Below are positions 52,159-60,388 of a stretch of DNA of 64,000 nucleotides, piece by piece; within the stretch, counting starts at the first letter, position 1, and each line of letters starts with the position of its first letter. Location: the NCBI RefSeq assembly GCF_900114875.1, contig NZ_FPKW01000001.1, forward strand, positions 62,001-126,000, written 5' to 3'. The notes beneath the pieces were generated by a model that searched no databases, was not told the origin of the DNA, and worked only from the letters and a program-made list of their open reading frames with translations. Made by a program: the position numbers and the translations under genes. Source of the DNA: Chryseobacterium limigenitum. Lineage in GTDB: Bacteria; Bacteroidota; Bacteroidia; Flavobacteriales; Weeksellaceae.

Positions 52159-52598
52159 TGAAAGAAAAACTGATCGATTTATTTGAATATACTTATCATT
52201 TCAACTGCGAAATGATTAAAATTATTTCAGAAAATATCTCGAAGATTGATGATAAGACAATCAGTTTGATCAATCATACTTTAAACGCTCAACAAGTCTG
52301 GAATTCAAGAATTTCAGGTGAAAAAGCTTTTGAGGTTTGGCAGATTAATCCTTTTGAAAATTTGCAGGAGATTAATCATCAAAACTTTCAAAACAGTATC
52401 CAAATTGTTGAAAATTCAGATTTTGACCAAAAAATTGAATACCAAAATTCAAAAGGGACAAAGTTTGAAAACAGTATTTTTGAAATGCTTTTTCAGGTGA
52501 TCAATCATTCAACATATCACCGGGGACAAATCAATTCTTTATTAAAACAAACCGGAATTGAGCCTTTATTGACGGATTATATTTTTTATAAAAGATAA
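52158..52598 (+). CDS. DinB/YfiT-family four-helix protein
   Basis: A 146-residue DinB-superfamily protein, a four-helix bundle that binds a divalent metal. The three His ligands are H40, H117 and H121 (INHTLNAQQVW, NHSTYHRGQI). Members act as thiol-dependent transferases (bacillithiol, mycothiol or glutathione S-transferase-like) or remain uncharacterised. It shares 1 bp with the upstream mutA stop and is probably translationally coupled to it. An almost perfect inverted repeat follows 10 bp after the stop. Confidence 0.88.
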   Translation: MKEKLIDLFEYTYHFNCEMIKIISENISKIDDKTISLINHTLNAQQVWNSRISGEKAFEVWQINPFENLQEINHQNFQNSIQIVENSDFDQKIEYQNSKGTKFENSIFEMLFQVINHSTYHRGQINSLLKQTGIEPLLTDYIFYKR

Positions 52599-52607
52599 AT
52601 TTTAAAT

Positions 52608-52693
52608 AGATACTTCGACTTCGCTCAGCATGACAACGCTAAAAAATGACGTTTAGTATTAGAGATGTCATGCTGAGCGAAGTCGAAGCATCT
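52608..52693. repeat. Near-perfect inverted repeat between DinB and methyltransferase genes
   Basis: Arms 52608-52634 and 52667-52693 match at 26 of 27 positions (AGAT[A/G]CTTCGACTTCGCTC...). The 32-nt spacer is AT-rich. A truncated relative lies at 18948-18965. It resembles dispersed palindromic units. Confidence 0.85.
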
Positions 52694-52716
52694 CCATCAA
52701 AGAATCTTACGAATCT

Positions 52717-53868
52717 GTGGGGAATAAAAAGATATTAAACAAAGAAGTCCAAAACTACATCAATGCAAATCTAACCACAGATTTGCATTCATTACTATTA
52801 AAAAAATCTCCATTTCCTGAAGTTTCCATACAGGAAATTGTTCAACAAATCAAAGGAAAACAAGTCGCACAGAGAAAATTCCCGTTTTTATTAAAAGAAG
52901 GAATTATTTTCCCACCACAGCTTAATTTGGAGCAGTCATCCTCAGAAAAAACAGCTTTATATAAATCTGAAATTTTAAAAGGTAAGAAATTCATTGATCT
53001 AACAAGTGGTTTCGGCATCGATGCTTATTATCTATCTCAAAACTTTGATGATGTCACGCTTGTTGAACAAAATCCTGATCTTTTGGAGATTGTAGAACAC
53101 AATTGGAACGTTTTAGAAAAGAAAGCGAAATTCATCAACCAAAAATTAGAAGATTTTATTATTGAAAATAAAGAAAATTTTGATGTTATTTATTTAGATC
53201 CTGCTAGAAGAGATAATAATAAAAACAAAGTCTTCTTATTGGAAGATCTTTCACCAAATATCTTAGAAATCCAGAAAAAATTGCTGTCAATTTCAAATGA
53301 AGTGGTCATAAAATTATCTCCATTGATCGATTTGAAATATTTAGTTTCTGTATTGCCGAATATTTTCAGAATTGAAATCATCGCTTTAAAAAATGATGTA
53401 AAAGAAGTGGTCGTTTTCTTATCAAATGAAAATTCAGGAAAGATTATTTGCAAATGTGTGAACTTAGAAAGCGAAGAATCTGACTTTGAATATCTGTTTG
53501 GAGATGAAGAAAATGCTCATTCTGAATATTCTGAGCCCGAAAATTTCATTTATATTCCAAATAATTCAATTTTAAAGGCTGGAATTTTTAATTTGATCTC
53601 AGAAAAATTTAAGCTAAAAAAGCTTCATCCGAATAGTCATTTCTATACTTCTGATGAAAAAATAAATGATTTTCCGGGAAGAATTTTTGAAATGAAAGTT
53701 ATTGATAGTAAGGAAGTTAAGAAGAAAGAGCAATTTAATATCATCTCAAAAAACTATCCGCTAAAACCGGAAGAACTCAAAAAGAAATACGGACTAAAAG
53801 ACGGCGGTGAAAGCTACCTTATTTTTACACAATCCAAAAAAGGTAAAATTATTTTAAAATCAATATAA
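52717..53868 (+). CDS. Class I SAM methyltransferase with THUMP-like C-terminus
   Basis: A 383-residue methyltransferase. Motif I is DLTSGFG (94-100), the ribose-binding acid is E117, and the catalytic-type motif is LDPARRD (160-166). The C-terminal 90 residues match the THUMP-like domain found in Bacteroidota relatives (HPNSHFYTS, FPGRIFEM, NYPLKPEELKKKYGLKDGG in part), suggesting RNA as substrate, perhaps tRNA. The start is a GTG at 52717; no in-frame ATG exists between it and the repeat that ends at 52693. The first codons (MGNKKILNKE) look like the normal N-terminus, so the repeat probably lies outside the gene. Confidence 0.85.
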   Translation: MGNKKILNKEVQNYINANLTTDLHSLLLKKSPFPEVSIQEIVQQIKGKQVAQRKFPFLLKEGIIFPPQLNLEQSSSEKTALYKSEILKGKKFIDLTSGFGIDAYYLSQNFDDVTLVEQNPDLLEIVEHNWNVLEKKAKFINQKLEDFIIENKENFDVIYLDPARRDNNKNKVFLLEDLSPNILEIQKKLLSISNEVVIKLSPLIDLKYLVSVLPNIFRIEIIALKNDVKEVVVFLSNENSGKIICKCVNLESEESDFEYLFGDEENAHSEYSEPENFIYIPNNSILKAGIFNLISEKFKLKKLHPNSHFYTSDEKINDFPGRIFEMKVIDSKEVKKKEQFNIISKNYPLKPEELKKKYGLKDGGESYLIFTQSKKGKIILKSI

Positions 53869-53873
53869 AAATG

Positions 53874-53904
53874 TTGCCGAAAAAAGCAAGATTTCTTAAT
53901 TTTG
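53874..53904 (+). promoter_or_regulatory. Promoter of the OmpA-like lipoprotein gene
   Basis: TTG (53874-53876), 20 nt, TAATTTTG (53897-53904), 19 bp before the ATG at 53924. Confidence 0.75.
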
Positions 53905-53923
53905 GGCAATCAAAAATTTAGGC

Positions 53924-54589
53924 ATGAGAAAATTAATTATATGTTTAGCTATTGCAACTGTAGCTGTAAGCTGTAAAAAAATACAAGCTGGAGGAAATAA
54001 GAATATCATTAAACTTGAAGAAGGTACGGAAAGATATTCTGATGATCACCAGGGAGGTGGTGAAGGTCATGGGCATGAGGCAGCAGCTGGTCATGGTTCT
54101 AAACATGCTGAAAAGAAAGCTCAGGTTTCTATTGATTTGAATGGTACAGCGCTAAAAGGTTTTGCTAACGGAATGGAAGATAGCATAATTAAATATCTAA
54201 AGTCTGGACAGTACGCATCAGCTACCGAAGATGGATTGAAAAATACTTGGTACAATTTTGATAATGTAAATTTCAAAACAGGATCTGCCAATCAATTGGA
54301 AGCGGGTTCTCATGAGCAATTGGATAATTTAGCTAAAATTTTAAAGGCTTATCCGGATGCAAAAATTAAAATAGGAGGGTACACAGATAAAACAGGTGAT
54401 GAAGCTAAAAACTTAAAATTATCTCAGGATAGAGCTAATTTTATCAAAGGTGAGCTTTCTAAATCTGGTGTTACCGGACAAATTATATCTGCTGAAGGGT
54501 ACGGAAGCCAGTTTGCACATGTAGATGCAAAGGCGTCTGATGCTGAGAGAGCTTCTGACAGAAAAATGGCTGTTAGATTTACAAAATAG
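53924..54589 (+). CDS. OmpA-family peptidoglycan-binding lipoprotein
   Basis: A 221-residue lipoprotein. The signal ends in a lipobox AVSC with lipidated Cys17. A Gly/His-rich stretch follows (residues 40-63, GGGEGHGHEAAAGHGSKH). The OmpA C-terminal domain spans about 110-221: NVNFKTGSANQLEAG, GGYTDKTGD and the peptidoglycan-contact helix LSQDRANFIKGEL. It should be anchored in the outer membrane and hold the cell wall. The His-rich segment could bind metal. It has its own promoter and a terminator. Confidence 0.92.
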   Translation: MRKLIICLAIATVAVSCKKIQAGGNKNIIKLEEGTERYSDDHQGGGEGHGHEAAAGHGSKHAEKKAQVSIDLNGTALKGFANGMEDSIIKYLKSGQYASATEDGLKNTWYNFDNVNFKTGSANQLEAGSHEQLDNLAKILKAYPDAKIKIGGYTDKTGDEAKNLKLSQDRANFIKGELSKSGVTGQIISAEGYGSQFAHVDAKASDAERASDRKMAVRFTK

Positions 54590-54613
54590 TAATTTATAAT
54601 AAAGAAAATATGA

Positions 54614-54644
54614 ATGTCCTGCAGAAATGCGGGACATTTTTTTT
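54614..54644 (+). terminator. Intrinsic terminator after the OmpA-like gene
   Basis: Stem ATGTCCTGCA / TGCGGGACAT (one G-U pair), GAAA loop and a T8 tail. Confidence 0.88.
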
Positions 54645-54649
54645 GAAGC

Positions 54650-54752
54650 TTATCCCGCTTTCCGCACTCGCTATTTTCAGAGTTTCGGCGGCGGCAAAGC
54701 CGCCGCCGAAACTCTGAAAATGAGCTCAGACAAATGCTGCAATCGGGGCTAG
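54650..54752. repeat. GC-rich perfect palindrome element
   Basis: The core is a perfect 22-bp inverted repeat (54674-54695 with 54699-54720, loop AAA) rich in GGC/GCC triplets, far above the local GC content. Flanks read ATCCCGCTTTCCGC on the left and CAATCGGGGCTAGG on the right, which I recall as ends of dispersed palindromic elements in Bacteroidota. The remainder of the 311-bp gap to 54900 is AT-rich, with a TACTTTTA (-7-like) box near 54875 for the next gene. Confidence 0.82.
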
Positions 54753-54900
54753 GACTGTAGTCGTTTCTTCAATTTATCACACCAAAATAATGGTAATCAG
54801 GCTTAATAAATCAGTATAATAATAAACCTGAGGAAAATTATCTGTTTTTGTTTGCTCCTGCAGGGCATTTTTTTTACTTTTAGCAAAACAAATTTTTACA

Positions 54901-56280
54901 ATGCAAGAGACATTAAATTACATTAACGAAAACAAACAGCGTTTCGTAGATGAATTATTTGAGTTACTGAGAATTCCTTCTATTTCTGCTGATCCTGCGT
55001 ATAAAGATGACGTATTGAAATGCGCGGAAGTTGTTGCAGAACACCTTAAAAATGCTGGTGCGGATAATGTTGAAATATGCCAGACAAAAGGCTATCCTAT
55101 CGTTTTTGGACAGAAAATTTTAGATAAAAACTTGCCAACAGTTTTAGTTTACGGACATTATGATGTTCAGCCTGCTGATCCGCTGGAACTTTGGACAAAA
55201 CCACCGTTCGAGCCTTATATCGAGAAAACAGAACTTCACCCGGACGGAGCAATCTTCGCAAGAGGTTCTGCAGATGATAAAGGGCAGTTTTTCATGCATT
55301 TAAAGGCTTTTGAAGCCATGATGAAAACAAATTCTCTTCCTTGTAATGTTAAATTTATTTTAGAAGGTGAGGAGGAAGTAGGTTCTGTGAGCTTAGGAGA
55401 TTTCGTAAACGAAAACAAAGAAAAATTATCTTGCGACTGTATTTTAATTTCGGATACTCATATTTATAGCAACGAACAACCGACTGTTACAACAGGTTTA
55501 AGAGGTTTAAGCTATGTTGAAGTTGAAATTGAAGGCCCAAACAGAGATCTGCACTCAGGACTTTACGGAGGAGCGGTTCCCAACCCGATTCACGTACTTT
55601 CTAGAATGATCGCTAAATTGATCGACGAAGACGGACAGATCATGATTGACGGTTTTTATGACAATGTAGAAGACGTTTCAGACGAAGACAGAGCTGATAT
55701 GAATAAATTGAAGGATAATCCTGAAGAATTTAAAAAATCGATCGGATTAGAAGGCGTAGAAGGCGAAAAAGGCTATACCATATTGGAAAGAACTTCTATC
55801 CGTCCTACATTAGACTGCAACGGAATTTGGGGTGGTTACACGGGAGAAGGTGCAAAAACAGTTATCCCTTCAAAAGCTTCTGCTAAAATCTCAATGCGTT
55901 TGGTTCCTTACCAAACTCCGGAAGAAATCACAGAAAAATTCACGAAATATTTCAATAAAATCGCTCCGGATAATGTAAGAGTAAAAGTAACTCCGCATCA
56001 TGGAGGAATGCCTTATGTTTTACCAACTGATACCAAAGAATTTGCAGCGGCAAAAAAAGCAATGGAATCATCATTTGGAAAAGAAGTTCTTCCGTACAGA
56101 GGTGGAGGAAGTATTCCAATTACAGCAATGTTTGAGCAGGTTTTGGGAGCTAAATCTGTGTTGATGGGATTCGGATTAGATTCTGATGCGATCCATTCTC
56201 CAAACGAGCATTACGGATTATTCAATTTCTATAAAGGGATTGAAAGTATTCCGTTATTTTTTGAAAATTATTCAAAATAA
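54901..56280 (+). CDS. M20-family dipeptidase
   Basis: A 459-residue cytosolic M20 metallopeptidase. Metal-binding residues: H86 in YGHYDVQP with catalytic D88, the bridging D125 in SADDKGQ, general base E157 and ligand E158 in EGEEEVGS. A later Asp and His complete the site (ISDTH, DAIHSPNE). The insertion domain lies at about 190-340 (dimerisation lid, with LRGLSYVEVEIEGPNRDLHSG, in part). Related to CNDP/PepV-like dipeptidases of about 450-460 residues, cleaving dipeptides of various kinds. It stands alone, and a terminator-like hairpin follows. Confidence 0.95.
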   Translation: MQETLNYINENKQRFVDELFELLRIPSISADPAYKDDVLKCAEVVAEHLKNAGADNVEICQTKGYPIVFGQKILDKNLPTVLVYGHYDVQPADPLELWTKPPFEPYIEKTELHPDGAIFARGSADDKGQFFMHLKAFEAMMKTNSLPCNVKFILEGEEEVGSVSLGDFVNENKEKLSCDCILISDTHIYSNEQPTVTTGLRGLSYVEVEIEGPNRDLHSGLYGGAVPNPIHVLSRMIAKLIDEDGQIMIDGFYDNVEDVSDEDRADMNKLKDNPEEFKKSIGLEGVEGEKGYTILERTSIRPTLDCNGIWGGYTGEGAKTVIPSKASAKISMRLVPYQTPEEITEKFTKYFNKIAPDNVRVKVTPHHGGMPYVLPTDTKEFAAAKKAMESSFGKEVLPYRGGGSIPITAMFEQVLGAKSVLMGFGLDSDAIHSPNEHYGLFNFYKGIESIPLFFENYSK

Positions 56281-56663
56281 AAAATAATAGGATAAATTAT
56301 TATAAATCTGACTCTAAAAAAGGCTGACCGAAATGGTTAGCTTTTTTTGTTGTCTCAATTTTCAATAATTAAAAAAAAACAATATATTTTTCTATTGACA
56401 CATTGCTAGTCTGGTACATTGTTACATTAAGCTGGCTTCCCGGATAACTTCTTTATTTTTTATGAAAATATTAAAAATAAAGAAAATTATTAAAGAATAG
56501 TATTATTTTTTCATTATTTATTGCCATAATTCATGTTTTCTTGAATTAAATATTTGTTTTTACTTTTCTAACACATAATTTTATAAATGTGATAAGATAA
56601 AACCTCTTTGGTTTGATCATGTCGCTCTGGAATTTTTTATAATCTAAATAATAATCTTAAAAA
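56281..56663 (+). terminator. 383-bp AT-rich gap with terminator near 56318-56347
   Basis: An intrinsic terminator (AAGGCTGACC / GGTTAGCTTT with G-U pairs, GAAAT loop, T7 tail) lies about 40 bp after the dipeptidase gene. The remaining 300 bp hold no frame, no recognised RNA and no clear TTG/TAnnTTTG pair; a promoter for the next gene is likely but not identified. Confidence 0.6.
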
Positions 56664-57485
56664 ATGAATCTTATGAAAAGAAAATTTCTACTTTTTACAG
56701 CATTAATAAGCACTGCTTTACTGATTAATGCACAAACCACAATTTTTAATGAAACTTTTGAATCTGTAATTGAGCCTAATCTGCCTACGAGCTGGTCAAA
56801 GGTAGACATTGATGGAAATGGAACCTCGTGGGCAGCAGGTGACAGTACATATGATACCAATCCTATGGGATTTTCGGGAAATACTGCTGTGGCAATCTTT
56901 CAAACAAACGATTCTAATAATCTTTTGATATCCCCTGCGATCAGCCTGCCTGCAAGTGGCTCTTTATCATTGTCTTATCTTATCGGTGCTTGGACTTATA
57001 ATGGTTTTTTGGCAATTGACAATTATTATGCGGTGTATGTATTGCCTGCATCCAGTATTTTTACAGGAACAGAAATCCCGGTTTTTGAGGAAACATTTTC
57101 TGTAGGGGATATTGCTTTGCCAAGAACTGTAAATCTTTCTGCCTATGCGGGCCAGAATGTGAAACTATATTTCAGACAGACCAGCAAACTTTACAGAGCA
57201 ATAGCTGTATTGGATAATGTAAAAATAACCCAGGGTACTTTAGGAACTTCAGAAGTTTCTGATAAAAATGAAATTGGTATTTACCCAAATCCCGCAACAG
57301 ATTTCTTAACAATTAAATCAAAATCAAAAATAGATAAAGTTGAAATTTTTGATGGTGCAGGAAGAAAATTAAGTATAGAATTAAATGATAATAAAATTGA
57401 TGTAAGAAGTCTTCAATCCGGAAATTATGTGTTAAAGATCGGAACGAAAGACGGTATAAAGACAGAGAAATTTATCAGGAAATAA
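56664..57485 (+). CDS. Secreted protein with adhesion-type domain and T9SS tail
   Basis: A 273-residue exported protein. Signal peptide 1-23 (LFTALISTALLINAQ). Residues 25-190 form a single choice-of-anchor J / cleaved-adhesin-like beta-sandwich: FNETFESVIEPNLPTSWSKVDIDGNG (short blocks), LLISPAISLPASGSLSLSY and LYFRQTSKLYRAIAVLDNVKI. The C-terminal type A T9SS sorting domain is at 205-273 (GIYPNPATDF, VEIFDGAGRK, LQSGNYVLKI). It should be secreted by the type IX system and possibly stay attached to the surface. The gene could begin at the ATG at 56664 or at a second one three codons later. The function is unknown; no catalytic motif is seen. Confidence 0.88.
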   Translation: MNLMKRKFLLFTALISTALLINAQTTIFNETFESVIEPNLPTSWSKVDIDGNGTSWAAGDSTYDTNPMGFSGNTAVAIFQTNDSNNLLISPAISLPASGSLSLSYLIGAWTYNGFLAIDNYYAVYVLPASSIFTGTEIPVFEETFSVGDIALPRTVNLSAYAGQNVKLYFRQTSKLYRAIAVLDNVKITQGTLGTSEVSDKNEIGIYPNPATDFLTIKSKSKIDKVEIFDGAGRKLSIELNDNKIDVRSLQSGNYVLKIGTKDGIKTEKFIRK

Positions 57486-57511
57486 TTTTAATGATAAATC
57501 TTAGGTTTATT

Positions 57512-57535
57512 AAATGCTCCGTTTGGGGCGTTTTT
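57512..57535 (+). terminator. Intrinsic terminator after the T9SS protein gene
   Basis: Stem AATGCTCC / GGGGCGTT (G-U pairs) with loop GTTT and T-tail. Confidence 0.7.
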
Positions 57536-57566
57536 GTTATTTTTAAGAACTTAAATCCAGAATTTT

Positions 57567-58274
57567 ATGTTAGAAAATAAAGTTGCATATATAACAGGCG
57601 GAACCAAAGGTATAGGTTTCGGTATCGCAAAAATTTTACTTGAAAACGGTATTTCGGTAGCGTTTTCGGGAAGAAAAAAAGAAGATGTAGAAAAAGCGGA
57701 GCAGGAATTAAAAAAATATTCTGAAAATGTTTTAGGGATTGTTTCTGATGTAAAACTTCTTGAAAATGAAGAAGAAGCTGTAAAACAAATAGTTGAAAAA
57801 TTCGGAAGACTGGATTTTGTGGTCGCTAACGCAGGATTAGGAATCTTCAAACCGGTTGACGAATTATCTGCCGAAGAATGGAACGACATGATAGAAACCA
57901 ATCTTACAGGAGTTTTCTACACATTAAAAGCCTCTGTTGAAGAATTAAAGAAGTCTGAAGGCTATTATATTACCATCTCAAGCTTGGCTGGAGCCAATTT
58001 CTTCGAAAGCGGAACAGGTTACAATGCGTCAAAATTCGGTGTCGTTGGCTTTACTCAGGCTGCAATGATTGATCTAAGAAAATATAATATCAAATCAACC
58101 GTAATAATGCCGGGTTCCGTAGCTACAAATTTCAACGGAAATATACCTTCCGAAAAAGACGAATGGAAAATCCAGCCCGATGATATGGGAAATCTTGTTT
58201 TGGATATTTTAAAAATGAATCCACGCGTTTTACCTAGCAAGATAGAGTTTAGGGCAACAAAACCAGCCAAGTAA
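57567..58274 (+). CDS. Short-chain dehydrogenase/reductase
   Basis: A 235-residue classical SDR. The nucleotide loop TGGTKGIG is at residues 10-17, NAG follows after about 88-90 (VVANAGLGIF), and the catalytic Ser and Tyr-x3-Lys are in ISSLAGANFF and YNASK. An adjacent Thr/Arg in SGRKKED (about 34-40) suggests NADP preference. The C-terminal region has VIMPGSVATNF as in 3-ketoacyl-ACP reductase relatives. The substrate is unknown. It is not linked to fatty-acid genes in this window; it stands between a T9SS protein and etfB. Confidence 0.92.
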   Translation: MLENKVAYITGGTKGIGFGIAKILLENGISVAFSGRKKEDVEKAEQELKKYSENVLGIVSDVKLLENEEEAVKQIVEKFGRLDFVVANAGLGIFKPVDELSAEEWNDMIETNLTGVFYTLKASVEELKKSEGYYITISSLAGANFFESGTGYNASKFGVVGFTQAAMIDLRKYNIKSTVIMPGSVATNFNGNIPSEKDEWKIQPDDMGNLVLDILKMNPRVLPSKIEFRATKPAK

Positions 58275-58425
58275 ATACATCTAATGCTTTGAATAATAAA
58301 TTAATAAGTATTATGCATGCATAATATATTTTTTATTTATATTAGCAAAAATTAATTAAAACAAAATCTCTGCATAAAGCGCCAAGTTTTATGCTGTAAA
58401 AAAGGGAAACAATAAAATAGTACAC

Positions 58426-59172
58426 ATGAAAATATTAGTTTGTATTAGTAGTGTTCCGGATACTACTTCCAAAATTAACTTCACAGCAGATAAATCTGCA
58501 TTCGACAAAAATGGTATTCAGTGGGTTATCAATCCATTAGACGAATTTGCGTTGACAAAAGCGGTTAAACTTCAGGAGTCTCAAGGAGCTACTGTAACAG
58601 TGATCAATGTAGGAGATACTACTACGGAACCGGTAATCAGAAAAGCTTTGGCAATCGGTGCAAATGATGCGGTAAGAGTAAATCTTGATCCAAAAGACAG
58701 CTTCTCAACAGCTAAAGAAATTGCTGCTGTTGCTCAAAATGGGGGTTATGATTTAATCCTTTGCGGTAAAGAATCTATCGATTATAATGGTGGTTCTGTT
58801 CCGGGAATGGTTGCTCAGTTGTTGAATCAGCCTTTCGTAAATGCATCTGTAGGTTTAGACGTAAACGGAGCTGAAGCTACTGCAGTAAGAGAAATTGAAG
58901 GAGGTAAAGAAACTATTTCTGTGAAGTTACCTGCTGTAATTGCTGGTCAGAAAGGATTAGTAGATGAAAAAGATCTGATCATTCCAAACATGAGAGGGAT
59001 TATGTCTGCAAGAACTAAGCCTTTGCAGGTTGTAGAGCCTACTTCTTCAGAAGTGAAAGTTCAGGGAGTTTCTTATGACAGTGTTCCTCCAAGAGCTGCT
59101 GTAAAGATCGTTTCTCCTGATAATTTAGATGAGTTGGTAAGATTACTTCACGAAGAAGCTAAAGTTATCTAA
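58426..59172 (+). CDS. etfB: Electron transfer flavoprotein beta subunit
   Basis: ETF beta, 248 residues. It opens MKILVCISSVPDTTSKI, has the AMP-binding region INPLDEFALTKAVKLQE and CGKESIDYNGGSVPG, and ends with a helix wrapping the alpha subunit (DNLDELVRLLHEEAKVI). It accepts electrons from acyl-CoA dehydrogenases and passes them to ETF:quinone oxidoreductase. etfA follows after 89 bp of AT-rich and repeat-like sequence, giving an operon. In this group ETF serves fatty-acid and branched-chain amino-acid oxidation. Confidence 0.96.
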   Translation: MKILVCISSVPDTTSKINFTADKSAFDKNGIQWVINPLDEFALTKAVKLQESQGATVTVINVGDTTTEPVIRKALAIGANDAVRVNLDPKDSFSTAKEIAAVAQNGGYDLILCGKESIDYNGGSVPGMVAQLLNQPFVNASVGLDVNGAEATAVREIEGGKETISVKLPAVIAGQKGLVDEKDLIIPNMRGIMSARTKPLQVVEPTSSEVKVQGVSYDSVPPRAAVKIVSPDNLDELVRLLHEEAKVI

Positions 59173-59261
59173 AAGCTGTAAGCTGGAGGTCAGAAGGCGG
59201 AAGTTTAATCCACTTTAATCTTTATAATCATTAAATTTTTTAATCTTTTAATTTAAAAAAA

Positions 59262-60209
59262 ATGGCAGTATTCGTATACGCAGAAAATATAAACGGAGTT
59301 TACAAGAAAGCGGCTTTTGAGGCGGTTTCTTATGCTAAAGCTGTTGCAGATCAGGCTGGAGATACCGTTACAGCGATCTCTGTAAACCCTACAGATTCTT
59401 CAGATTTATTATATAAATATGGAGCATCAAATGTTATCAATATTAAAGACGAAGGTCTTAAAAGCTTCTCAGCTAAAGCATATGCTCAGGCTGTAAGTGA
59501 AGTTGCAAACGGAAACATCATCGTTTTCCCTCATACTACAGATGCCTCTTCAGTTGCTCCAATGCTGGCAGTAATGAATGGACATTCGTTAATTACCAAT
59601 GTTTTGGATGCTCCAGAAAGTCTTTCTCCATTTCAGGTGAAAAGAAGAGCTTTCTCTGGAAAAGGATTCATGCATGCAAAAGCAGAAGGAACAGGAGTAA
59701 TTATTACAGTTTCTCAAAATGCTTTCGGTGTTAAAGAAAATGCAGTATCAGGTTCTGAAGAAGTGAAAAACTTATCAGTAGCAAACGAAGATACTAAAGT
59801 GATCTCTCACGAGCAAAGTTCTGGAAAACTAGATCTTAAAGAAGCTGAAGTTGTAGTTTCTGCAGGTAGAGGTATGAAAGGTCCTGAAAACTGGGGAATG
59901 ATCGAAGAATTAGCAAACGTTTTAGGCGCTGCTACAGCTTGTTCTAAGCCAGTTTCCGACATCGGTTGGAGACCTCACACAGAACACGTTGGACAGACTG
60001 GTAAAGCAATTTCACCTAATCTTTACATTGCAGTTGGTATTTCGGGAGCTATTCAGCATTTAGCTGGAGTTAACTCTTCTAAAACTATCGTTGTAATCAA
60101 CAGTGATCCTGAAGCTCCGTTCTTCAAATCAGCTGATTACGGTGTAGTAGGAGATGCTTTCCAGATTATTCCTGCATTAACTGAAAAGATTAAAGCAATC
60201 AAAGGATAA
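59262..60209 (+). CDS. etfA: Electron transfer flavoprotein alpha subunit
   Basis: ETF alpha, 315 residues. The N-terminal domain pairs with beta, while the C-terminal FAD domain contains the signatures VVSAGRGMKGPENW, ATACSKPVSDIGW, VGQTGKAISPNLYIA and SGAIQHLAGVNSS with INSDPEAPFF (short blocks). It holds the FAD that cycles with acyl-CoA dehydrogenases. It begins 89 bp after etfB. An 85-nt repeat starts a few bases after its stop, and a terminator follows at 60312-60341. Confidence 0.97.
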   Translation: MAVFVYAENINGVYKKAAFEAVSYAKAVADQAGDTVTAISVNPTDSSDLLYKYGASNVINIKDEGLKSFSAKAYAQAVSEVANGNIIVFPHTTDASSVAPMLAVMNGHSLITNVLDAPESLSPFQVKRRAFSGKGFMHAKAEGTGVIITVSQNAFGVKENAVSGSEEVKNLSVANEDTKVISHEQSSGKLDLKEAEVVVSAGRGMKGPENWGMIEELANVLGAATACSKPVSDIGWRPHTEHVGQTGKAISPNLYIAVGISGAIQHLAGVNSSKTIVVINSDPEAPFFKSADYGVVGDAFQIIPALTEKIKAIKG

Positions 60210-60211
60210 GA

Positions 60212-60296
60212 AAGTGAATGGTGAATTTTGCTTCGCAAGTCAATAGTGAATTTTTAAAATTGACAACGAAGTGAATTGACATTTGACTATTCACAT
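60212..60296. repeat. 85-nt inverted-repeat element (copy 2)
   Basis: Begins within 3 bp of the etfA stop. Matches the reverse complement of 50896-50982, with small insertions such as CAATA after GCAAGT. Its ends are also inverted (GTGAATGG / ATTCAC). Confidence 0.8.
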
Positions 60297-60311
60297 TCAA
60301 ATAAATACAAT

Positions 60312-60341
60312 AAAAGCTCGGCTTCCGGGCTTTTATTTTTG
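60312..60341 (+). terminator. Intrinsic terminator of the etf operon
   Basis: Stem AAAAGCTCGG / CCGGGCTTTT (one G-U pair), loop CTT, T-rich tail ATTTTTG. Confidence 0.85.
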
Positions 60342-60375
60342 TCTAAAAAGTAAATCCTACAATAAAAAATTAATT

Positions 60376-60383
60376 TATATTTG
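60376..60383 (+). promoter_or_regulatory. -7 box directly before the bifunctional nuclease ATG
   Basis: TATATTTG ends 5 nt before the ATG at 60389, so the transcript may be leaderless. No TTG sits 17-23 nt upstream. Confidence 0.5.
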
Positions 60384-60388
60384 TAGTT

